In this document: positions 1 through 5,811 of the stretch, piece by piece | Numbering within the stretch: position 1 is the stretch's first letter | Layout of the letters: every line of letters begins with the position of its first letter | Assembly: GCA_041584015.1 (NCBI GenBank) | Contig: JBFHES010000273.1 | Location: 1-5,862, forward strand | Origin: JBFHES01 sp041584015 | Lineage (GTDB): Bacteria > Bacteroidota > Bacteroidia > Bacteroidales > M50B96 | DNA length: 5,862 bases | Direction: 5' to 3' | The notes under the pieces: generated by a model | What the model was told of the DNA's origin: nothing | Databases searched by the model: none | The model's input: the letters and a program-made list of their open reading frames with translations, nothing else | Translations under genes and position numbers: made by a program

Positions 1-666
1 GAATTCTGGACAGAAGTCATCGTAACGCCTATTGAATTTATGGGAGAAAAAGCTGGACTATCCATTAATCATGATATTACCAAGAGAAAAAAAACGCAGG
101 AATCAATTCTGGAAAACGAGGAAAAATTCAGAAAGCTTTATACCACTTCAAATGATGCAATTCTGTTACTGAAGGATTTTAAACTGGTTTCCTGTAATCC
201 GAAAACACTAGAGCTTTTTGGATGCTCAGAAGAACTGATTATTGGCTACAACCTTGCTAATTTATCTCCGGAATACCAACCAAACGGTGAGTCGTCTAAC
301 CAACAACTTATACAAAAAATAAACGCATCGCTAACAGGAACGCCACAATCCTACGAATGGGTGCATAAGAAAAAAAATGGTGAGGTGTTTTATACTGAAA
401 CAACATTAAACAAAATGACGCTATCCAGCGGTTTACATATTCAGGCCATTATCAGAGACATAACTGAAAGAAAATATGCCGAAGAAGAAATTCAAAAGTA
501 CCAGGTTCATCTGGAAGAATTAGTACAAGAAAGAACTGCCGAAATTGAAGACAGGAATAATGATTTGGAGCGCTACAATAAACTATTTGAAGGACGCGAA
601 TTCAGAATAAAAGAATTGAGAGATCGAGTAAAAGAATTGGAGCGAGAACTTTTAGTGACACACTAA
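1..666 (+). CDS. PAS-domain sensor protein, C-terminal part (5' end outside window)
   Basis: The frame is open from base 1, so the gene starts to the left; 221 residues are visible. The ATG at 40 is internal, because the 13 codons before it (including W-T-E and T-P-I-E-F) belong to the last strand of an upstream PAS domain that ends at the usual D-I-T-K-R-K. A second PAS domain follows at about visible residues 42-156 (N-D-A-I-L-L-L, N-P-K-T-L-E-L-F-G, closing R-D-I-T-E-R-K). Residues 157-218 are a highly charged coiled coil with L-E-E-L-V-Q-E-R-T-A-E and then G-R-E-F-R-I-K-E-L. In many PAS histidine kinases the E-R-T-A-E linker leads into a HisKA domain, but here the protein stops without an H-box or ATPase domain. 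PAS domains bind small ligands or cofactors or mediate dimerisation; the ligand is unknown. No membrane segment is visible. It converges on the PAS gene at 681-1349, whose tail is homologous. An output domain upstream of the window cannot be excluded. Confidence 0.85.
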   Translation, partial: EFWTEVIVTPIEFMGEKAGLSINHDITKRKKTQESILENEEKFRKLYTTSNDAILLLKDFKLVSCNPKTLELFGCSEELIIGYNLANLSPEYQPNGESSNQQLIQKINASLTGTPQSYEWVHKKKNGEVFYTETTLNKMTLSSGLHIQAIIRDITERKYAEEEIQKYQVHLEELVQERTAEIEDRNNDLERYNKLFEGREFRIKELRDRVKELERELLVTH

Positions 667-668
667 AA
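650..668. repeat. Inverted repeat spanning a stop codon in the convergent gap
   Basis: TTTTAGTG (650-657) and CACTAAAA (661-668) are perfect 8-base inverted arms around the 3-base loop ACA, and the TAA stop of the left PAS gene lies in the right arm. It sits at the junction of two convergent genes, where a terminator would be expected. No T-run follows on either strand and the stem is AT-rich, so it is at best a weak transcription end or mRNA 3' hairpin. It may be chance. Confidence 0.3.
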
Positions 669-680
669 CCACCAAGACCT

Positions 681-1349
681 TTACTTTTTATCATTCTCAA
701 GAAGTTTAACTTTAGCATTCAACTCTTCAACCAACAGTTTAAGTTCTTTAATCCGGAACTCTCTTCCGATAAACAATTCATTAAACCGGGCTAAATCCTT
801 ATTGGTTTTTTTTAGCTCAGCGGTACGTTCACTTACCAAATCTTCCAGATGATTGCGGTGCGTAAGCAACTCCTCCTCCACTTTAAACCGCTTTGTAATA
901 TTTCTAAAAATGGCTGTAAAATAAGATAGCCCTGCCAGCTCATTAAAGTTAATACTCACTTCAAAGTGGTTTTCATTAAATTCATAATCTAACGATAAAG
1001 AATAAAAACCTTGTAGCGATTTATTGTTCTGTCGCTGCTCATACGCAGCTATCATTTTATTAAATAAACCTGCCCCCAGAATATCAAGCAAATGCTCCTC
1101 TCCATCTAAAAAGCTTCGATTCAAAAGTATTCGACTAGCTGAGTAATTGGCATAGAATATTTCACCGTTTGGCAAATTACCAATCAATACCAAATCATTC
1201 ATTTGGTCAATCAGACTGCGAAACCGTTCAAGCTCTTCAATGCGCGATTGCAACTCAGGGTAATAGCTTTTACGCATTGAATGCTCACCCAATCCCAATA
1301 TTTTGGATCGCAGCTGATTCCACTTTTTATTTTCTGAAGACTGACTCAT
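681..1349 (-). CDS. Small cytoplasmic PAS-domain protein with kinase-less coiled-coil tail, coupled to ErcA
   Basis: The protein has 222 residues, no signal peptide and no membrane segment. Residues 1-40 include an amphipathic linker (G-L-G-E-H-S-M-R-K-S-Y-Y-P-E-L-Q) of a kind I recall at the N-terminus of PAS histidine kinases. One PAS domain covers about 41-153, from E-R-F-R-S-L-I-D-Q to F-R-N-I-T-K-R. A coiled coil covers 154-220 with L-E-D-L-V-S-E-R-T-A-E-L and G-R-E-F-R-I-K-E-L. There is no HisKA, HATPase, receiver, GGDEF or DNA-binding domain, so it probably senses a ligand or partner and passes the signal by protein contact. The ATG at 1349 lies inside the 3' end of the ErcA-like gene (23-base overlap, different frame), which implies one transcript and translational coupling. 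A start at Met25 would lose the conserved linker. The closest visible relative is the PAS protein ending at 666. Its role as an ErcA partner is inferred from context. Confidence 0.88.
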   Translation of the reverse strand: MSQSSENKKWNQLRSKILGLGEHSMRKSYYPELQSRIEELERFRSLIDQMNDLVLIGNLPNGEIFYANYSASRILLNRSFLDGEEHLLDILGAGLFNKMIAAYEQRQNNKSLQGFYSLSLDYEFNENHFEVSINFNELAGLSYFTAIFRNITKRFKVEEELLTHRNHLEDLVSERTAELKKTNKDLARFNELFIGREFRIKELKLLVEELNAKVKLLENDKK

Positions 1350-2484
1350 AAAGATCTTTTATTTCGCTGGAATTAGCTTCTCGAGGATTGGTAACAATAC
1401 ACGCATCATTTAAAGTATTAGCCACCAATTTATTTAGTTCCTCATGGCTTGGAAGAGTACCCGCTAAAGAATTTTCAATACCTACCAAATCCGAAAGCTG
1501 TTGCACCTTATTTATAAGCCAATCGGTATCCAGTGCCTGTTCATTCTCAAAGCAACCTTTCATCAACGATAATTTCTCTGCTGCCAAGGTCTCATTATAT
1601 TTCAAAACATATGGTAAAAGAATCGCATTACATTCGCCATGAGGCAAATCAAATAAACCACCCAAGGCGTGGGCCATTGCATGAACGACTCCCAGGCTGG
1701 CATTCGAAAAAGCCAAACCAGCTAAAAGACTTCCCATCGACATGGCAATACGCGCTTCAATATCTTGTAAATCATTTATGGCTTTAGGTAAGGCGTCAAA
1801 TATATATTTAATAGAATTCAGGCAGTGCATATCGGTTATAGGCGAACTTGCATTCGAGACCAAAGCTTCAATACTATGTGTCAATGCATCCATCCCGGTT
1901 GCTGCAGTTAGTTCTTTAGACAGAGTAATTGTTGTTTCCGGATCAATGAGAGAAACATCTGGTACAACAGTTTTGCTTATAATTGCGATCTTTACTTTAC
2001 GATCTCTGTCGCTAATAATAGCAAATTGCGAGACATCTGCGCTTGAACCTGCTGTAGTAGGAATACAAATTAATGGAGGAATAGGATGCTCAATTTCATC
2101 AACTCCTTCATAATCGAGAATATTCCCACCATTGTTAACCACAATACCTATTCCTTTTGCAGCATCAATGGGGCTTCCACCACCAACAACCAGAATACCG
2201 TTACACTTATGCTTCATGTACACATCGGCTCCTTCCATTACCTGATAATGGCGGGGATTTGGAGTTACGTTGCTAAAAACGGTATAATCGATATTGCTTT
2301 GCTCCAAAGTCTGAATAATTTGCTTTACCCAACCAGCCTCCATAACACCATTATCCGTTACTAATAGTACCTTTCTGATTCCATAGTTACGCAAATATTG
2401 ACCTGCCTGAAAGCGGGCGCCTACACCAAAAACAAATTCAGGTGCTACAAACTTCCTTAAATCTTCACCATATGTCATGTTCAT
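1327..2484 (-). CDS. ercA: ErcA-type iron-containing alcohol dehydrogenase, probably regulatory
   Basis: This is a full-length group III Fe-dependent alcohol dehydrogenase of 385 residues, a usual length for the family. The Rossmann-like N-terminal half carries the nucleotide-binding G-G-G-S-P-I-D at 101-107 and I-P-T-T-A-G at 141-146. The helical C-terminal half carries the expected metal ligands Asp199, His203, His268 and His282, spaced as in FucO (D196, H200, H263, H277), plus conserved His272. Family members oxidise primary alcohols or reduce aldehydes with NAD(P). The segment after the T-T-A-G turn reads S-S-A-D-V-S-Q-F-A-I-I rather than the common T-G-S-E-V. Together with L-R-K-F-V-A-P-E-F-V-F-G near the N-terminus and F-S-N-A-S-L-G-V-V-H-A-M-A-H, this matches my memory of ErcA, the dehydrogenase-like regulator of ethanol oxidation in Pseudomonas aeruginosa, where the gene lies beside a PAS sensor kinase gene. 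The overlapping PAS gene here fits that. The start may instead be the ATG at 2478 (residue 3), better spaced from the Shine-Dalgarno. Whether it is a catalyst, a sensor or both cannot be seen. Confidence 0.9.
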   Translation of the reverse strand: MNMTYGEDLRKFVAPEFVFGVGARFQAGQYLRNYGIRKVLLVTDNGVMEAGWVKQIIQTLEQSNIDYTVFSNVTPNPRHYQVMEGADVYMKHKCNGILVVGGGSPIDAAKGIGIVVNNGGNILDYEGVDEIEHPIPPLICIPTTAGSSADVSQFAIISDRDRKVKIAIISKTVVPDVSLIDPETTITLSKELTAATGMDALTHSIEALVSNASSPITDMHCLNSIKYIFDALPKAINDLQDIEARIAMSMGSLLAGLAFSNASLGVVHAMAHALGGLFDLPHGECNAILLPYVLKYNETLAAEKLSLMKGCFENEQALDTDWLINKVQQLSDLVGIENSLAGTLPSHEELNKLVANTLNDACIVTNPREANSSEIKDLYESVFRK

Positions 2485-2487
2485 TAT

Positions 2488-2494
2488 CTCCCCT
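2488..2494 (-). promoter_or_regulatory. Strong Shine-Dalgarno for the ErcA-like gene
   Basis: AGGGGAG on the minus strand ends 3 bases before the ATG at 2484 and 9 bases before the in-frame ATG at 2478. The longer spacing suits ribosome binding better, so translation may begin at 2478 and give a 383-residue protein starting M-T-Y-G-E-D. Bacteroidota genes seldom have such a clear site; the other complete genes in this window show none. Confidence 0.55.
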
Positions 2495-2513
2495 GATCGT
2501 TTGAACTTTGAAA

Positions 2514-2543
2514 TAAAGATATCTATTTTCTTTGCTTAAACAA
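2514..2543 (-). promoter_or_regulatory. Candidate Bacteroidota sigma promoter of the ercA-PAS operon
   Basis: Read on the minus strand, TTG (2543-2541) is followed after exactly 19 bases by TATCTTTA (2521-2514). This fits the Bacteroidota housekeeping consensus of -33 TTG and -7 TAnnTTTG at five of the six fixed -7 bases and with the typical spacer. Transcription would start near 2507, leaving a leader of about 23 bases that contains the Shine-Dalgarno. No better match was found between the two divergent genes on this strand. Confidence 0.5.
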
Positions 2544-2559
2544 TTCCTCGTTGCTTAAA
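2532..2559. repeat. 9-base direct repeat flanking the -33 element (possible operator)
   Basis: TTGCTTAAA occurs at 2532-2540 and again at 2551-2559, 19 bases apart, about two helical turns. On the minus strand the copies read TTTAAGCAA and lie on either side of the proposed -33 TTG (2543-2541) of the ercA promoter. The spacing and position suit a regulator binding two sites on one DNA face. A 9-base repeat in AT-rich DNA can also arise by chance. Confidence 0.35.
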
Positions 2560-2676
2560 AACACACCAATACATAGAGTTCCATCAGTAACTTGACTTTT
2601 AATGTATAGCTATCCAAAGCTTAAGGCATATGTTTAACAACCAGCCTTCCTACTCCAACACGCTTCAATATTTTCA

Positions 2677-2684
2677 TAGTTTTG
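2677..2684 (+). promoter_or_regulatory. -7 element upstream of the 288-residue T9SS protein
   Basis: TAGTTTTG matches TAnnTTTG at all six fixed bases. Transcription from it would begin near 2691, about 18 bases before the ATG at 2709. No TTG lies 19 bases upstream, so the -33 element is missing or poor. Because the TTG at 2682 falls inside this element, it is unlikely to be a start codon, which supports the ATG at 2709. Confidence 0.45.
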
Positions 2685-2708
2685 CGTGAAACAAAAATCA
2701 ATCAAAAC

Positions 2709-3575
2709 ATGAAAAACATTTTTACAATTGCTTTGCTATTCATTGCTCAGTTTACAATAGCTCAACAAATTACAACCTTCCCATACTTCACAGGATTCGA
2801 AGGTGCTGAAGGAACAATAAACGAGAACTTCCCCGAAGGCTGGACCGTTGAAGACTTAAACACAGGAACATTTGGCAACCAAGGCTGGACAATAATTAAA
2901 AACACCATTATTGCAGAAAATGCCCATACAGACTCCACTGCCATTCATATGTATTGCCATCCGAGTGAAGTAAACAATGATTGGATTTATACACCATCCA
3001 TCCAAATGGAAGCCAATAAAACTTATAAAATTAAATTTTGGTATAAGGTGATTCTTATTGGTAACACTAGCGAAAAACTTAAGATTCACGTTGCTACCAG
3101 CAATTCATCCACAGCTATGTTAGCAACAAACCCAATTTGGGATGATCCTGCAATTGTAGAGGACTCGTACGTTGAAACAGAAGCAACCTTTACACCCACA
3201 GCTTCAGATATTTACTATTTTGGATTTCATTATTACAGCGATCCTTTCCAGTTTATTTTATACGTAGATGACGTTACAATTAGCGAGGAAGAAACGAACA
3301 GCATCGCTACAAACGAAGGCTACGCTGTTTGCCAATTGCTAAACAACCCAACAAGCCGAACTATAAAAGTTGATATAAAAGAAAGATTGAATTCAACGTT
3401 GGATATTTCTTTACATAACCTTAACGGTGCATCAGTTTACAAACAAACTGCGAAAATTGATACTGATCGACTCAGTATTCCGGTAACACACCTGACCCCT
3501 GGTGTTTATGTATTAAATATTGTATCTGATGATCGTCAGGTTTTATTGAACGAAAAAGTAATTGTTATCCGATAA
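2709..3575 (+). CDS. Secreted jelly-roll protein with T9SS type A sorting domain
   Basis: The protein has 288 residues. The ATG at 2709 is preferred over an in-frame TTG at 2682, because it places a standard signal peptide at the N-terminus: M-K-N, a hydrophobic core, and a cut after T-I-A at residue 18. The mature chain would then begin with Gln. Residues about 25-192 resemble the jelly-roll modules named choice-of-anchor J or cleaved adhesin: F-P-E-G-W at 41-45, W at 60, N-D-W-I-Y-T-P-S-I at 90-98, Y-K-I-K-F-W-Y at 106-112, and a closing Y-V-D-D-V-T-I at 185-191. Such modules often bind carbohydrate or protein, but the ligand here is unknown. Residues about 210-288 form a T9SS sorting domain (N-P-T-S-R, N-L-N-G-A-S-V-Y, L-T-P-G-V-Y-V-L-N-I), which directs export through the outer membrane and removal of the tail. 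It lacks the usual aromatic residue before the N-P. No catalytic motif is seen. A terminator follows closely, so it is probably a single-gene unit. Confidence 0.85.
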   Translation: MKNIFTIALLFIAQFTIAQQITTFPYFTGFEGAEGTINENFPEGWTVEDLNTGTFGNQGWTIIKNTIIAENAHTDSTAIHMYCHPSEVNNDWIYTPSIQMEANKTYKIKFWYKVILIGNTSEKLKIHVATSNSSTAMLATNPIWDDPAIVEDSYVETEATFTPTASDIYYFGFHYYSDPFQFILYVDDVTISEEETNSIATNEGYAVCQLLNNPTSRTIKVDIKERLNSTLDISLHNLNGASVYKQTAKIDTDRLSIPVTHLTPGVYVLNIVSDDRQVLLNEKVIVIR

Positions 3576-3599
3576 GCCTACCAACAAAATAGAGAAAGG

Positions 3600-3631
3600 C
3601 CGATGCTGAAATCAACAGCATCGGTTTTTTT
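3600..3631 (+). terminator. Intrinsic terminator of the 288-residue T9SS gene
   Basis: CCGATGCTG (3600-3608) pairs perfectly with CAGCATCGG (3616-3624) around a 7-base loop, followed by seven T (3625-3631). It begins 25 bases after the stop codon. Its arm core CCGATGC is the same as in the terminator at 5766-5811. Confidence 0.85.
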
Positions 3632-3662
3632 ATACCCCATAAAAAAAGCAACTGATTAATTG

Positions 3663-3670
3663 TATATTCG
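3663..3670 (+). promoter_or_regulatory. Weak -7-like element upstream of the beta-propeller gene
   Basis: TATATTCG matches TAnnTTTG at five of six fixed bases and lies about 54 bases before the ATG at 3724, downstream of the preceding terminator. No TTG occurs at the -33 distance. A promoter is needed in this gap because a strong terminator precedes it, but its exact position is uncertain. Confidence 0.3.
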
Positions 3671-3723
3671 TCTTAAGCTTTTACAGCCTTAAACACTAAC
3701 ATTTCGGTTAAAACAATTAGCAT

Positions 3724-5751
3724 ATGAGACCACTACTATTAATTACTTTGCTTATTATTTCATCGCTCAATTCAAACGCACAAGATATCTCTTCTAACTG
3801 GACATTTGGTCAGATGGCTGGACTAAGCTGGAACACTGGTACTCCACAAGAATTCACCTCAGGCATAACAAGTGATGAAGGCTGTGCGAGTATTAGCGAC
3901 CGCTGGGGTAATCTCCTTTTTTATACCGACGGAGTAACGGTATGGAACAATATCAATACGCCCATGCCAAACAGTTTGCCAACATCACCCGGAGGAACCT
4001 TAGTAGGGTTTTCTTCCTCCACACAATCTGCGCTCATTATTCCGAAACCGCTGGATAGCACATATTACTATATTTTCACAACGGGTAATGATCTTAGCCA
4101 CGATGGATATTATTACACTGGAGTTAACATGAATGAAAATGCTGGGCTTGGTGATATTGATCCAGGACAAAAAAACATTCAGTTGGTTACCTCATCTTGC
4201 GAAAAATTATGTGCAACCTACCATGCAAATGGAACCGACATATGGGTAATAACACATCCGTTTAATTCAGGGGATTTTCAATGTTTTTTGGTGACAGATT
4301 CAGGCATAAATACTACACCTGTTATTTCAACCACAGGAATATTCGTAACAGGCGGATTCGAGATTGGTTATGGCTACATGAAAATGTCTCCAGATGGATC
4401 GCTTATAGCTGCGGCTAATCAAGCACTTGACAAATACGAGCTCTATACATTCGATAATGCTACAGGAACTATCAGTCTGCTCTTATCAATGCCTAGCAGC
4501 TACCAACACGCCTATGGTGTTGAATTCTCTCCTGACGGTTCCAAACTGTACGGTTCCATGCGCTTTAGCAACAAAATCTATCAATGGGATGTTAGCTCAA
4601 ACGTGCCAGGTACCATAATGGCCAGCCAGGCATGGGTTGCAACCTTAAGCACAAACTTTGGAGGAGCCATACAAGCGGGTCCGGATGATAAATTATACAT
4701 TGCTCGTAAAAACCAGCCTTACTTAAGCGTCGTAAATAATCCAAACGAGAATGGAATCAATTGCAACTTTACTGAAGTTGGAGTGTCACTTGGGACCAAC
4801 AGCAGCCGCGAAGGACTTCCTTCCTTTTTACATGATTTAGATATAAAGGCAATTATAGGCAGTGCTAATTACTGTGTCGATTCTCTCTGTCAATTCGAAG
4901 CGCTTCAGTCAACATGGCTCGATTCTGTTCGGTGGGATTTTGGAGATCCCTTTTCTGCAAACAACAATTCCGACTCAATAAACTCAACTCACGTCTACAC
5001 TCAAGCAGGGACCTACGAAGTTAGCTTGTATGTTTATAATGGAATATTTGTAGATTCGACTGTACAAAGTATTGTAATTGATGGATATCCAAGTACCAAC
5101 CTAATAGACACAACAATTTGCGAAGGTTCTTCGATTCAACTATCTGCACAAGCAGACAATGGAACATTTCTTTGGTCGAACGGATCGGTTGATTCTACAA
5201 TTACGGTTTCCACGGCAGGAGACTATTACATAACTGTTTCAAATGCCTGTGCAACTATTAACGACACTATGGAGCTAAATATAACTCCTGTTCCTTTAGT
5301 TGGATTTAGCACAGATTCAATAAGTATATCAATTCCTTACGAACTAATTCCTTTTACAATAAACACAGAGAACTATCTCTGGTCAACAGGTTCCACAGAC
5401 TCGGTTATTACGGTAAGCAGCACTGGTTGGTATTACATTACTGTAAGCAACAGCATTATTTGCACCGATGTAGATAGCATTTATGTAAACTACCTTACAG
5501 CTATTCAAAATATAAATAGTGAAAACCGCTTTGCCTTGTATCCGAACCCGGCAAACAAGCAATTAAATGTTAAGCTTTTTACCGCCCCCAAAGAGGATGC
5601 AACCATCTCCATTTTTAATACATCTGGCCAATGTGTTTATATCGAAAGGTTGGATACAAGCCACAGCTCCATTGACATTAGCAACCTTGCTCCGGGAATC
5701 TATTATGTAAGTCTGCTAGGTGAGCAAACACGAATTAGTATTATACGCTAA
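3724..5751 (+). CDS. Secreted beta-propeller, PKD and Ig-like protein with T9SS sorting domain
   Basis: The protein has 675 residues. A signal peptide (M-R-P, then a leucine and isoleucine core) ends at N-S-N-A, residue 19, leaving Gln20 first. Residues about 24-375 form a beta-propeller-like domain common in Bacteroidota surface proteins: W-T-F-G-Q near 26, E-G-C-A-S-I-S-D at 52-59, L-L-F-Y-T-D-G-V-T-V-W at 64-74, and three blade motifs, S-P-D-G-S at 222-226 and 269-273 and G-P-D-D-K at 319-323. A PKD domain follows at about 378-455 (W-D-F-G-D at 404-408, Y-T-Q-A-G-T-Y at 425-431). Two Ig-like repeats lie at about 456-520 and 525-590. The T9SS type A sorting domain covers 603-675 (L-Y-P-N-P-A, L-A-P-G-I-Y-Y-V). 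T9SS would carry it across the outer membrane, either to the surface or to the medium. PKD and Ig-like modules usually act as spacers or bind polymers. No protease or glycosidase motif is visible, so adhesion or binding is more likely than catalysis. No neighbour reveals its target. Confidence 0.9.
   Translation: MRPLLLITLLIISSLNSNAQDISSNWTFGQMAGLSWNTGTPQEFTSGITSDEGCASISDRWGNLLFYTDGVTVWNNINTPMPNSLPTSPGGTLVGFSSSTQSALIIPKPLDSTYYYIFTTGNDLSHDGYYYTGVNMNENAGLGDIDPGQKNIQLVTSSCEKLCATYHANGTDIWVITHPFNSGDFQCFLVTDSGINTTPVISTTGIFVTGGFEIGYGYMKMSPDGSLIAAANQALDKYELYTFDNATGTISLLLSMPSSYQHAYGVEFSPDGSKLYGSMRFSNKIYQWDVSSNVPGTIMASQAWVATLSTNFGGAIQAGPDDKLYIARKNQPYLSVVNNPNENGINCNFTEVGVSLGTNSSREGLPSFLHDLDIKAIIGSANYCVDSLCQFEALQSTWLDSVRWDFGDPFSANNNSDSINSTHVYTQAGTYEVSLYVYNGIFVDSTVQSIVIDGYPSTNLIDTTICEGSSIQLSAQADNGTFLWSNGSVDSTITVSTAGDYYITVSNACATINDTMELNITPVPLVGFSTDSISISIPYELIPFTINTENYLWSTGSTDSVITVSSTGWYYITVSNSIICTDVDSIYVNYLTAIQNINSENRFALYPNPANKQLNVKLFTAPKEDATISIFNTSGQCVYIERLDTSHSSIDISNLAPGIYYVSLLGEQTRISIIR
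5167..5454 (+). repeat. Internal Ig-like protein repeat, two copies
   Basis: Residues 482-508 (5167-5247) and 551-577 (5374-5454) of the 675-residue protein align without gaps at a period of 69 residues, with 19 of 27 identical by hand count. The shared skeleton is L-W-S-x-G-S-x-D-S, then I-T-V-S, then G-x-Y-Y-I-T-V-S-N. Codons differ at many places, so the duplication is not recent. The first copy has the usual opening C-E-G-S-S (466-470); the second lacks this cysteine and glycine. Confidence 0.75.
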
Positions 5752-5765
5752 ACAATACAGTACTG

Positions 5766-5811
5766 TACAAAAAGACCGATGCGGCAGTTCAGCCGCATCG
5801 GTCTTTTTGTA
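5766..5811. terminator. Long hairpin terminator after the beta-propeller gene, possibly bidirectional
   Basis: The arms 5766-5785 and 5792-5811 are perfectly complementary over 20 bases around the 6-base loop AGTTCA. The GC-rich core ACCGATGCGGC is flanked by five A on the left and five T on the right, so either strand can form a stem followed by a short U-run. It starts 14 bases after the stop at 5751. It could also serve a convergent gene beyond the right edge. Confidence 0.85.

Noticed and set aside
1..6. The window begins exactly with GAATTC, suggesting a cloned fragment end
   Set aside because: GAATTC recurs at several other places (for example 598, 1814 and 3849), so its presence at the edge is weak evidence.
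40..42. ATG at 40 as the start of the left PAS gene
   Set aside because: The frame continues to base 1 with residues typical of the last strand of a PAS domain, so the gene is cut by the window edge.
1742..2113. A 123-codon plus-strand open frame, with other shorter ones at 1169-1351, 1388-1642, 1533-1787 and 2086-2364
   Set aside because: All lie antisense to the clearly homologous dehydrogenase or PAS genes, their translations show no recognisable domain, and they are shadows of codon use on the other strand.
2682..2708. TTG at 2682 as the start of the 288-residue protein
   Set aside because: It would put nine polar and charged residues before a complete signal peptide, and it overlaps a perfect -7 promoter element.
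2762..3089. Minus-strand open frames at 2762-2944 and 2856-3089, and a plus-strand frame at 4427-4618
   Set aside because: They lie within the two well-supported secreted protein genes, and their translations resemble no protein I know.
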